Assembly (NCBI GenBank): GCA_030141605.1
Contig: JAQGDQ010000422.1
Coordinates: 115,780-137,861 of the forward strand
DNA: 22,082 nt
DNA from: Tubiluchus corallicola
Taxonomy: Eukaryota; Priapulida; Priapulimorpha; Priapulimorphida; Tubiluchidae
Direction of reading: 5' to 3'
Shown: piece after piece, positions 9,117-18,906 of the stretch
Position numbering within the stretch: position 1 is the first letter of the stretch
How the letters are laid out: each line of letters opens with the position of its first letter
Notes under the pieces: model-generated
What the model was told of the DNA's origin: nothing
What the model saw: only the letters and a program-made list of their open reading frames with translations
Databases searched by the model: none
Translations under genes and position numbers: made by a program

Positions 9117-9260
9117 GCCGTTGGTACTGTCACGAATATTATCGCCCGCCATGACACTCAGTGCTGTGCTGTGACGTCACGTCAGGAAGCGGCAATTAAC
9201 AGCCGCAGTACAGTAGACACCCAGTGGCTCCAGTAAGCAGGGGGCGCTGTGATCACTGAA
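9117..9260. promoter_or_regulatory. GC-rich patch with CRE and CTCF-like core
   Basis: This short stretch is clearly richer in G+C and CpG than the rest of intron 5. It contains GTGACGTCAC (9171-9180), a 10-bp palindrome holding a full cAMP response element, and CAGGGGGCGCTGT (9238-9250), which matches the core of CTCF sites known in bilaterians. An internal promoter, enhancer or insulator is possible. A remnant of an unrecognised repeat is an equally simple explanation. Confidence 0.3.
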
Positions 9261-9625
9261 CATCGTCTTCATCTAAAGCTTCTTGCTGTTTTCTTCTATC
9301 GTGTTAATCTAGAGCAGAGATGTAAAATCGCATGCCTTGCTCGCTCGTCGGATCATTCTCCGTGCAGCTTGTTTTTGTGGGGCTACATTATGAACAAAAT
9401 GTACGCCACCAAATAGCGAGAGACCTTTCCACACTAGAAGAACAGTTAAGAAATGCAAGCGCCTTCTGTCACTCCAATGTCTATTGGCCAAAAGTGCGTA
9501 AAATGCTGGCTTGTTTTGCTTCAAGAAAGTCGTGCTCACTTTCAGGTGTGCTAGTGACTTTCCAGTGAACTTATAAAGCCAACTTTGATGCCATCTAAAT
9601 TTTCATGAGTACTAGATAATTTTGT
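9261..9625. other. Intronic stretch, no recognised gene
   Basis: Open frames of about 76-78 codons exist on both strands over 9309-9568, overlapping each other. Neither product resembles a family I recognise, and neither is bounded by convincing splice sites. I leave them uncalled. Confidence 0.4.
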
Positions 9626-10140
9626 AATAATAAATCTTTATTAAAGAAATGAACATATATACAAAAAGGTGCCTCTTTTTGAAGGCTCAGATCAACAATT
9701 TATTTACATTTTCATATAACAAATCTTTTAAATATTTCCAGTTTCACACTATGTACAACGAATAACATATTATACTTAAATTAGATTTAATTTTAAATGA
9801 TTCACAAGTATTATCCATATGAATTAACTTTACACACCTACATAATTTATTTTTGTATACTCGAGCGGGCCTAAATTAACAATTACTTAGTATAAAATTA
9901 TCTCTGATCAGGTTAGTGAAAGCCATTATTAAATTTTTATCAGATTGAAGCATAATATTACGTGTATAATTGGCATCAGCTATTTCTATGAAACGCATTC
10001 TTTTTGTATTATCTACTTTATTGCATCTGAACAAAATGTACTGAGGAGTTTGCTCTTCTTCTCCACATGGACATAAACTAGTATCACACATATTAAGTCT
10101 ATACAAAAAGCTGTTAAAATTCCCCTGGCCAGGTAAAAAA
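9626..10140 (-). mobile_element. 3' end of a Jockey/R1/I-like LINE
   Basis: On the minus strand an open frame from about 10138 to the stop at 9876 reads LPGQGNFNSFLYRLN, CDTSLCPCGEEEQTPQYILF and RCN. This is the post-RNase H / C-terminal Cys block found in many non-LTR elements (pattern: TGHG.F..YLHR......CPCG..EQT..H.LF.C). About 250 bp of AT-rich 3' UTR follow, ending with AATAAAGATTTATTATTAC near 9626, where AATAAA is a poly(A) signal. The reverse transcriptase core is absent, so it is a dead 5'-truncated copy. Confidence 0.75.
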
Positions 10141-11589
10141 GACAGTTACTGAGTACTAGACTCAGTAACCAAAATGCCATGTCGTTTGTCTTGTAATTGC
10201 TACTGTGGCAAACTGTTAAAAATAATGAGGAACTTATGAAGCACTCTGTATTGTGTTGGCGGTATTTGGCGTTACCTTTTGGTTTAGGTAGTGGACAAAC
10301 TGTTTAGTAGCAAGCTAAGTGATTGTGACACATTGTGTTGTGAAGGAATTGAATTTAGAAATTAGAATATGTTGTTTGTCAGCCACATAGTAAGCACGCT
10401 CGTGAATTAAAACTCGTTCGTTTTTCTTTTCATTCCATCCGTCCATCCCGCATCGTGTGTCATGCTTGTCGCTTCAAATCCGCTGGTTTGTACTCATAAG
10501 CAATGCAATAGTGATCAGGTTTGTGTTCTATGCATGTCTTGCATTAAATTTGGATTAAAATTTGCTTCTGGATTTCTTCCTGATGACTCCCTGTATCTGT
10601 TGTTTCTACTGTTACTGTGTAACGATTACTATTGGAAGCTTATGCAAATTATTCGTTATAATCGTTTAGGTATTTTATCTTTATAAACTGTCATATTCCT
10701 TTGTTTCAAATTATCATTTGAAATCTACTTCCCTTTACACGTATTTTCTTCAATGTATTTTGACTGCATCTAAAAAATTCCCCTTGTAAGGATTGGAACC
10801 GTATATCCCAGACTTTCTCAATGCTTAAGTAGGTGCACTGGCATGGATTAACCTGTTTCGGGACTTCTCTTCTGAGAACTAACTTTTGAAAATGTTTTAC
10901 TAATCTATTAGTAAATATATATATATGTATAATGTATAACAGTGTATAAGTATCTATAATAGTATAAGTAGAACTTATGTTACATCAAGCTGATGAAAGT
11001 GCATCTAGAATCATATATATTAGTTAGTTTGATCTGTTATAACATATAAAGTCTCACGATCACGATAAAATTTTAGTAGGACTGTTATACCTGAATGCTA
11101 CTGATTGACTTAAAGGTTTCTAGAAATTTTTCCCTATTTGTATGTAGGGAAAGTTTTATACGTGCTTATTACTAACTTAAACTACTCAACCGCATGAAAA
11201 AACTTTAAATTTAACATCAGACTTATTTTATTTCTAGTTTTCTAGTTCATAATAGCTACTAATCACAATTTTATACGATCATTTTGGGATAATATATGCA
11301 TATTTTTACATTGAGCAATAATAATAGCTGTTTCACTGCTTTTCCTCACACGTTTTAACATTTTACAGAAAGTTATCACATCACTCTTACAAAGTTTATG
11401 GGATGGCTGCAATGGTTTTGTAGTTTAAGTTTTCTGATTTTCACTGCTTATGTTCTACATTTTCTACTACCCGAAAAGTTTAATTTCAATTATGATATGA
11501 TAATATATATACGATATATGCCTCTATATAATTGTTCTATAGTAGATTTAGTAGATTATAGTTATATTTAATTATCGATATTTTTATAG
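10141..11589. other. Rest of intron 5, no gene seen
   Basis: About 1.4 kb of AT-rich sequence, with scattered TA-rich runs near 10915-10975 and 11500-11530. The only small oddity is a B-box-like GGTTCCAATCC on the minus strand near 10790-10800. The 74-codon open frame at 10462-10686 is Leu/Tyr-rich with no family resemblance. Confidence 0.4.
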
Positions 11590-11648
11590 ATGTATCACAC
11601 CATGACTAAGCAGAGAAAGCTCAACGATTTCTTACTCACGGTTACAAA
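11590..11648 (+). CDS. Exon 6: inter-GAF helix
   Basis: Acceptor TTTTTATAG and donor AA|GTAAGT. Nineteen codons plus two bases give MYHTMTKQRKLNDFLLTVT, followed by a split Lys. KQRKLNDFLL aligns with KQTELNDFLLDVSK of PDE10A, the long connecting helix between GAF-A and GAF-B. The Met at the start is internal, not an initiator, because the exon is entered in phase 0 from exon 5. Confidence 0.92.
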
Positions 11649-11786
11649 GTAAGTTCGTCCATCATGTTTATCTTTGAGTGGCTGTGAAAAGTAGCTTCAT
11701 ATGACTTATTGTAACTGCATATGACGTAAAACCATTGAGCTGAGCATTGCTTGATAATTTTTAGTAAATCTTTTATTCATTTACAG

Positions 11787-11838
11787 GTCAATTTTCCAAG
11801 ATATTGTAAGCATGGACACAGTTATTATGAAAATTATG
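11787..11838 (+). CDS. Exon 7: start of GAF-B
   Basis: Acceptor TTTACAG and donor ATG|GTACGA. One base completes the Lys codon, and 17 codons follow, ending in phase 0: SIFQDIVSMDTVIMKIM. It aligns with the PDE10A segment DNIVAIDSLLEHIM. This exon splices to either 8a or 8b. The donor deviates from consensus at the last two positions. Confidence 0.92.
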
Positions 11839-11939
11839 GTACGATTTTTTCACTACTATGAATGTTTGTGATATAATGCAGACTAATTCTGCTCCTATTG
11901 TTATATGAAAGACAGTTATATTCAGGTAATAGTGACTTA

Positions 11940-12512
11940 CATAACATTCTGTGGTGCGATATAACATGACTTGGCATGGCGTGACATTGTCTGACCTGAC
12001 ACCACATGATATTAGATGACATGACATGACATGACATAGCGTAATATGCCATGATATAACATGAAATGATAACAACATAACATGACATGGCGTGAAATGA
12101 CATGACATGACTTGAATTGACATGACATGACACGACACGATACGACATGAATCGACATGATGGCAAGACACTGCACAACACGACACAACTTGACATGGTG
12201 TGACACAAGATGACTGCATATCATGACATGACACGACACGGTACAACATGACGTAACATGGTGGCACGACACTGCACAACACGACACGACATGATGTGAC
12301 ATGCGTTGACATGACATGGTGTGACACGAGATGACTGCATGACATGACATGACATGACATGACATGACATGACATGACATGACATGACATGACATGACAT
12401 GACATGACATGACACGATATGACACAACATGACGGTAAGACACTGCATAACACGTACGACATGGTGTGACACGCAATGACATGATGACATGAAATGACAT
12501 AACATGCCATGA
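11940..12512. repeat. ATGAC-type pentanucleotide array with higher-order structure
   Basis: Degenerate ACATG/GACAT pentamers cover about 570 bp. A perfect core of 14 GACAT units lies at 12341-12410. A longer motif resembling GCAAGACACTGCACAACACG recurs at 12163, 12264 and 12435. The two spacings are 101 and 171 bp, which differ by 70 bp, exactly the length of the 14-unit core. The Cys/His/Met-rich open frames on the minus strand (MSCHV repeats) are artefacts. Confidence 0.93.
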
Positions 12513-13670
12513 TAGAACTCAGCACCCTCTTTTACTTCTAACCTCGCTCATAATTTATGTAGAATTGTTATGTTTGCAAATGTAATGCTATTATCTCGCG
12601 CATCACGTTGAATCAGGATGGCAAGATTACTTTTATGTAAGCAAACACGATCACATGACCTACGATAAGTATTTGAAAATTTGCGTGCTAAATAAGTACT
12701 TGTTGCGGTTCACCGGGTAAATTTTGTTAGCACTGTAACTGGCTTTGCTTTGTTTGCTCGTTAAATTTCCAAGTGCACAAACTAGGTCTGTGATAGCGTT
12801 TTGCCCTGTATTACAAACATCTTGTGGTTGATGTCGATAAATGCGATTAATTAAGGCCATTAATGTAACGCTACAGCAACGCTACAGCAATTTGGGTGAA
12901 ATATCGTTTAACGATTAATATTAGCTAAGCATGTTAGTGAATTGTTCACTGGGAGAAGATACTGTAAGCAGTCCACATTCGCTTATAAGTTCTTGTTTAT
13001 TGCAATTTATTTCAGAACCTCGTTAATTTAGCTGTAGTATCTCGTTGTTTCCATAGATAGTAGAACTGTATGTGTATGTGCTAATTTTTTTCTTCATTTT
13101 CCTAAAAATGAACCTATCAAACGAGTTTTGATTAGCTCCATTTTTTATTTCGTTTAATTGTATAAGATATGTAATTAAATCATATAAAAAATCGCGTGAA
13201 AATTTGTACTTTTTTGCAATGACTATAATGGCCGGTTGAAGTTTAAAAGACACTTTATTTTTTAACGTTTTTTCATAATGCCTATGACTGTAGATGTAGA
13301 CATTAGTTAAAGGCAACGCAAAACTACAAAAACTAAATTTAAACGTGCTAAAACTACCTTCAAAAGTTGCTAACAGTATTCATAAAAACGAGAACGTAAA
13401 ATTACCTTTGGCAAACAATCGTTCTTTGTAATACGTGACTATTGGCCCGTAGGAATAAAAAATTGAGAAGCTTAGTATGTTCTTTTATTATGAGTAAAAA
13501 GTTTATATACTCTATATATTAACTAAAGTTTTTACTAAATACTAAGCTCTTTAGTAGATATTACGAAAATCGTAGCAAAAGCATATACTAAATTTTATTC
13601 TTTTTAACGCACATAGTGTTGAACATGTACTTACTACTACTACACGTAATGTTACGCGTGCGTTACACTG
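12513..13670. other. Intron 7 middle, no gene seen
   Basis: AT-rich intron. A small tandem pair of ACGCTACAGCA occurs near 12868-12890. A 97-codon Lys/Ile-rich minus-strand frame (13023-13316) reflects AT-rich composition and matches nothing I know. Confidence 0.45.
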
Positions 13671-14263
13671 AAATCCAAAGTTAATTAAATTTTGAAACCG
13701 AACTTGAAATACAAGAAATGTGAAAATATTGGAATGCAGTTTGGATCTGATGGACCATAGAATGCAGTTTGGATCTGATGGACCATAGAATGCAGTTTGG
13801 ATCTGATGGACCATAGAATGCAGTTTGGATCTGATGGATCATAGAATGCAGTTTGGATCTGATGGATCATAGAATGCAGTTTGGATCTGATGGATCATAG
13901 AATGCAGTTTGGATCTGATGGATCATAGAATGCAGCTTGGATCTGATGGATCATAGAATGCAGTTTGGATCTGATGCACCATAGAATGCAGTTTGGATCT
14001 GATGGACCATAGAATACAGTTTGGATCTGATGGATCATAGAATACAGTTTGCATCTGATAGATCATAGAATGCAGTTTGGATCTGATAGATCATAGAATG
14101 CAGTTTGGATCTGATGGATCATAGAATGCAGTTTGTATCTGATGGATCATACAATGCAGTTTGGATCATGGAAGTCCCCTATTTGAAATCCAAATTGCAT
14201 ACCAACTTTTTCACGTTTCCTGTACTTCAAGTTTGATTCCAAAATGGAATTTATTGTGGATTT
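13671..14263. mobile_element. Inverted-repeat element with 28-bp minisatellite core
   Basis: The 76 bp at 13671-13746 and the 76 bp at 14188-14263 are inverted copies of each other, matching at 61 of 76 positions without a gap. Between them lies a 28-bp tandem repeat. The repeat unit begins with the inner end of the left arm (GAATGCAGTTTGGAT), so the array grew out of the arm. The arrangement fits a fold-back/MITE-like element with an internal satellite. Target-site duplications were not established. It sits about 240 bp upstream of exon 8a. Confidence 0.75.
13732..14166. repeat. 28-bp minisatellite, 15 full units plus a partial
   Basis: Units of GAATGCAGTTTGGATCTGAT plus GGACCATA or GGATCATA run from 13732 to 14151 at an exact 28-bp period (15 x 28 = 420), then a 15-bp partial unit. 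Variation is mostly C/T in GGACCATA versus GGATCATA, which shifts from C to T and back along the array. Confidence 0.96.
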
Positions 14264-14502
14264 GTAACATCATTAGTAACAACCTTGGTATTAGTAATTA
14301 TAACGATTAATTACTATCACAAGCCTCTCTGATTTAAGATAATTTATTTGGATTGCATTTAAATTTCTTTCCTCTGGAAACTTTATCATAATTGTATACT
14401 GTCGCGTGAATGCCACGTTAATATTTAAGTTTACATTAGTAAAATTAGCTGCTTTTATACGCATTTATTTGTTTAATTTGGTTTGTTTATTTTTCGTCTC
14501 AG

Positions 14503-14648
14503 AATTTTGCTCAAAAACTAGTGAATGCGGACCGGGCATCCCTCTTCCTAGTTGATAATAAAACTAATGAACTGTACGCACGAATATTCGACATTGGCAA
14601 CGGCGTTGGAGCCGAATCGGCAATTACAACTGACCAGAAAGAAATTAG
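14503..14648 (+). CDS. Exon 8a: GAF-B strands 1-2, first alternative
   Basis: Acceptor TCGTCTCAG and weak donor AG|GTTTGT. The exon is 146 bp: 48 codons plus two bases of a split Arg. The product begins NFAQKLVNADRASLFLVDNK, continues TNELYARIFDIG and ends TDQKEI(R). It aligns with PDE10A KNLVNADRCALFQVD, KELYSDLFDIG and KEIR. It has the same length and phases as exon 8b, with 24 of 49 residues identical. If 8a were joined to 8b, the reading frame would stop at a TAA seven codons past the junction codon. At the position equivalent to a nucleotide-contacting Ser of PDE2A GAF-B (from memory, Ser424) this exon has Ser (RASLF). Confidence 0.95.
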
Positions 14649-15168
14649 GTTTGTCTGCGTTCGTAGTGCGTGTAGATCGTACGCAAGGAATCGCAAAACT
14701 GCTGCGGTCTTTTACTTGACAAAAATTCAAATCATTAGATCCGTTTAAAAGAATTTTATCGTCATCGAAGGAAAACTTCGTTTTTTGTTTTTATTTTGGC
14801 TAAAATTTTGATTTATTACGAAAGGCCGTTGCGGTTAATTTTCGTTTCCTTGGGTAACGTTGATCATAGTAGTCAAAGAGTTATGACATAGATAAGTTGC
14901 GACATGTACAGGCAACATCTCTGCCTCTCTCTCAGCCTCTCGACATATGGAGAGGAAATCTGTATGCACGCTTATCAGTCGCGTATTCTAGGTAAAGTGT
15001 GCATTCAAGAACACAATTTCTACACGCCAGGTTGTTTCATTGCAACAATTTACATCATCTACCCCTACTCTGCCTAAACTTTTTGGCTACTATGTATTGT
15101 TGTGTTTAATATAATTGATGCCTTTAATTATTTGGTATAGCACTGTTTCTGCCACAATGCAATTTCAG

Positions 15169-15314
15169 AACCATGCTAAAAATCTTGTAAGTGCTGATCG
15201 TGCGGCAATGTTTCTTGTTGATCGATTAGCGAATGAGCTCTATGCCAGAATATTTGACAAGGGAGTCGAAGGTAAAGATCCGGAATCGCTTGAAGTCGGA
15301 AACAGTGACATTAG
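15169..15314 (+). CDS. Exon 8b: GAF-B strands 1-2, second alternative
   Basis: Acceptor CAATTTCAG and weak donor AG|GTGTGT. The exon is 146 bp and in the same phases as 8a. The product begins NHAKNLVSADRAAMFLVDRL, continues ANELYARIFDKG and ends EVGNSDI(R). The first 32 residues are well conserved with 8a (22 identical); residues 33-47 have none in common. The segment NELYARIFD is identical in both, yet six of its nine codons differ synonymously, the mark of long purifying selection on both copies. At the Ser position of 8a it has Ala (RAAMF), as I recall for vertebrate PDE10A. An open frame extending 5' of the acceptor is fortuitous. Confidence 0.94.
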
Positions 15315-15495
15315 GTGTGTACGAAAAACAGGTGCAGGATATTGAATATTGTACCTGGTTTTGGACGCCTCAAAATTTTTAAGGTTATAATGTGGAGACA
15401 TAAAAGTATTGAAAAGTGTTAAGCTTTCAGTATGGTATGTAGCAGAGGGCTCTCCTTTTAAACTACTCAAGCCTATGAAGAAGGTATAGTTTAAT

Positions 15496-15496
<1 letters not shown>

Positions 15497-15543
<47 letters not shown>

Positions 15544-15632
15544 GGTAGGTAGGTAGGTAGGTAGGTAGGTAGGTAGGTAGGTAGGTAGGTAGGTAGGTAG
15601 GTAGGTAGGTAGGTAGGTAGGTAGGTAGGTAG

Positions 15633-15672
<40 letters not shown>
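15497..15672. repeat. (GTAA)11-(GTAG)23-(GTAA)10 array
   Basis: A nearly symmetric tetranucleotide array with no interruption: GTAA units at 15497-15540, GTAG units at 15541-15632 and GTAA units at 15633-15672. In the transcript the GTAA blocks contain repeated GTAAGT and the GTAG block repeated AG|GTAGGT, both close to 5' splice-site consensus. It begins 183 bp after exon 8b. The Leu-Thr-Tyr-Pro open frame on the minus strand is an artefact. Confidence 0.97.
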
Positions 15673-15674
<2 letters not shown>

Positions 15675-15679
15675 AAATT

Positions 15680-16200
15680 ATTTGTCTCTGAATGTTACAA
15701 AATAAACATAAACAAAAGCTAAAAACTAAAATAAAGACGGAAAAGAGACGGGGTGGCGAAAAGACCAAGGGTCACCAAGTCAACCACCCCTATTCAAACT
15801 GAAGAAAATTAAGTGACCTGTCAAGTAAGGTATGTACAAATGAAAATAATCAGCAACTTAACAAAATAAAAAATAATAAATGAGGCAACAAGTCCAAATG
15901 AATTTAAATTTAGAAACAGTAAACAAATTTGGCAATGAGAAGAGACAAAATTTAAATTAGCAAACAAAGCGGAAAATTTAAACTCATCAAAAACAAAACT
16001 AATAATTACATATAAATCAAGAACTCAAACCAACTCAAACTAACAAACCAAAAATGAAGCAATGTCAAGTCATGAGTAAATCATCACCAAGTCAAGTACC
16101 TCTATCCAAATTTAAAGGAAATTATATAAACTTTAATGGAGATAAGTTTTTTAACTTCTTTGACGATACATGACTAGTCTCAATATCTCAGCCCAGAAAT
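15680..16200. repeat. A-rich, T-poor stretch with a 42-bp direct repeat
   Basis: The + strand is strongly A-rich here, unlike neighbouring intron. TCACCAAGTCAA followed by a related 30-bp segment occurs at about 15772-15813 and again at 16084-16125, roughly 70% matching. A stem GGGGTGG/CCACCCC (15750-15756 with 15784-15790) encloses a smaller GACC/GGTC hairpin. It may be a degraded repeat element, but the family is unknown. Confidence 0.45.
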
Positions 16201-16201
16201 A

Positions 16202-17660
<1,459 letters not shown>

Positions 17661-17662
17661 AC

Positions 17663-17980
17663 CTAACCTAAATAAATAAATAAATCTTTTATTTTACATA
17701 ACGTTTATGTTTACATAACATAAATCTCTCTATTTGTAGAGCAATCTGACAAAAATCATATTATGTACAACAGTGTAAAAATTTTAAAAACTACGTGTAT
17801 GTTAAAAAGTATCACATTTGAATTGGAAGGTAAGGTTAGTAAATAATAAGTGTGGTGTTTGGCATAAAAGTGTGTATCAGGAAAATTATTGATAAAATGG
17901 TAGTGCTTGTAATTAGCTAAGAATATGAGGGAGTATGTACAAGAGGAATCGTAATGTTCTGAACGACTGAACTTAACCTA
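17663..17980 (-). mobile_element. Probable LINE 3' end, minus strand
   Basis: On the minus strand the stretch ends AATAAAAGATTTATTTATTT with a short TTTA tail at 17668-17690, close to the AATAAAGATTTATTATTA end of the LINE at 9626. A Tyr/Phe/Ile-rich open stretch precedes it (for example SSCTYSLIFLANYKHYH), but no diagnostic reverse transcriptase motif is present. Family membership is inferred from the shared terminus only. Confidence 0.4.
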
Positions 17981-18133
17981 AACGGGTTCAGCACGTCCCA
18001 CTTGCTCAAACCTTGTTAGCGGTTCACATAAGAAAATCATGGGGAGCTTTTACTGTTGCCACAGATCCGTCTTTTTAATTTAATATACGCAATTTTTGGG
18101 CCAGATCTATTTATACATTAAAATGAGAGATCT

Positions 18134-18186
18134 CCCGACGATGTAACTTGGTAGAGCGCAGATTCATCTTAATGGCTCTGAATCGT
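18134..18186 (+). repeat. tRNA-like relic
   Basis: CTTGGTAGAGCGCAGATTC resembles the D-arm/A-box and anticodon entry of a tRNA (canonical AGTTGGTAGAGCGC). CTTAATGG and CTGAATCG sit where the anticodon arm and B box would be. The acceptor stem does not pair, so this is not a functional tRNA. It could be a tRNA-derived SINE head or chance. Confidence 0.3.
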
Positions 18187-18613
18187 TTAATAAGCATATT
18201 TGACGGCCGCATTGCGAAAGTGAAAAATTGGGTTCCGTTTGCGCAATGAAATGTAGTTTTTTTTGCAAAATTTATATCTCCTACGATTAAAACTGTGGCC
18301 TGTGATAGCTTTCAAAGGTAAATGTTTTTTATATCAACAACATGACCAAGCTTTAGGGATCCCACGTTTTGATATCTAAAGAAAATTACTTCATGAAATT
18401 AATCAATGTAAACAGTATTTATACTTCAATGATGCAAGAAAACTATGAGCTGCAAGTCTGCAACAATAATTTATAGCGTGTCTATAACTAATGCATAAGT
18501 TAATGTCAAAAATATGGCCCTAAATGTTGCAACTTTTGTGATATAACAATTAAATGCTTGTAATCATGCGTGCCTGTAAATTTGTCCTAACAAACATGGC
18601 TGTACTTTTGAAG

Positions 18614-18706
18614 GTTTCCCTTAGACAAGGGTGTGGCTGGATACGTGGCTTCGACTGGAAATACTCTAAACATTAAAGATGCATATCAAGATAACAGGTT
18701 CAACAG
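18614..18706 (+). CDS. Exon 9: GAF-B nucleotide-pocket helix
   Basis: Acceptor TTTTGAAG and donor AG|GTAAAC. One base completes the Arg codon from exon 8a or 8b, and 30 codons plus two bases follow. The product reads [20 protein letters not shown], then [10 protein letters not shown](R), aligning with PDE10A EKGIAGQVARTG and NIPDAYADPRFNRE. The GVAG segment matches the Ile-Ala pocket residues of the PDE2A GAF-B cGMP site. At 93 bp with equal phases it could be skipped without frameshift. If both exon 8 copies were skipped, exon 9 would be misread and stop after about 20 codons. Confidence 0.95.
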
Positions 18707-18837
18707 GTAAACAATTTTGTTTTGTTTTATATTATTCATTTTTTGAGACTTGATTTCACTTGTCAGTGATTTAGTCGATTTGCTTTAATTTAATTAAACT
18801 AAATTAACTTCAACTTAATGAATGTTCTGTGGAAATT

Positions 18838-18895
18838 TTAATTTAATTTGATTTGATTTGATTTGATTTGACTTGACTTGACTTGACTTGACTTA
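18838..18895. repeat. (GATTT)n-(GACTT)n pentanucleotide run
   Basis: About five TTGAT-type pentamers switch abruptly to about five TTGAC-type pentamers, a single T-to-C change kept through the second block. It lies 130 bp after exon 9. Confidence 0.9.
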
Positions 18896-18906
18896 ATTTC
18901 TGTACC

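Noticed and set aside
9309-9568. Overlapping 76- and 78-codon frames on opposite strands
   Set aside because: No family resemblance, no splice borders, and no way to prefer one strand.
10783-10860. Minus-strand tRNA-like stretch with B-box GGTTCCAATCC and a 4/5-paired T stem
   Set aside because: The expected acceptor stem and a convincing A box are missing; one B-box match in an AT-rich intron is not enough.
11788-12525. 245-codon minus-strand frame rich in Cys, His, Met, Ser and Val
   Set aside because: It is the translated ATGAC pentanucleotide array. Other frames over the same array are open too, as expected for a 5-base repeat lacking stops.
15463-15768. Leu-Thr-Tyr-Pro repeat frame on the minus strand
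   Set aside because: Translation of the GTAA/GTAG array. The similar frame at 20508-20936 comes from the CCTA array.
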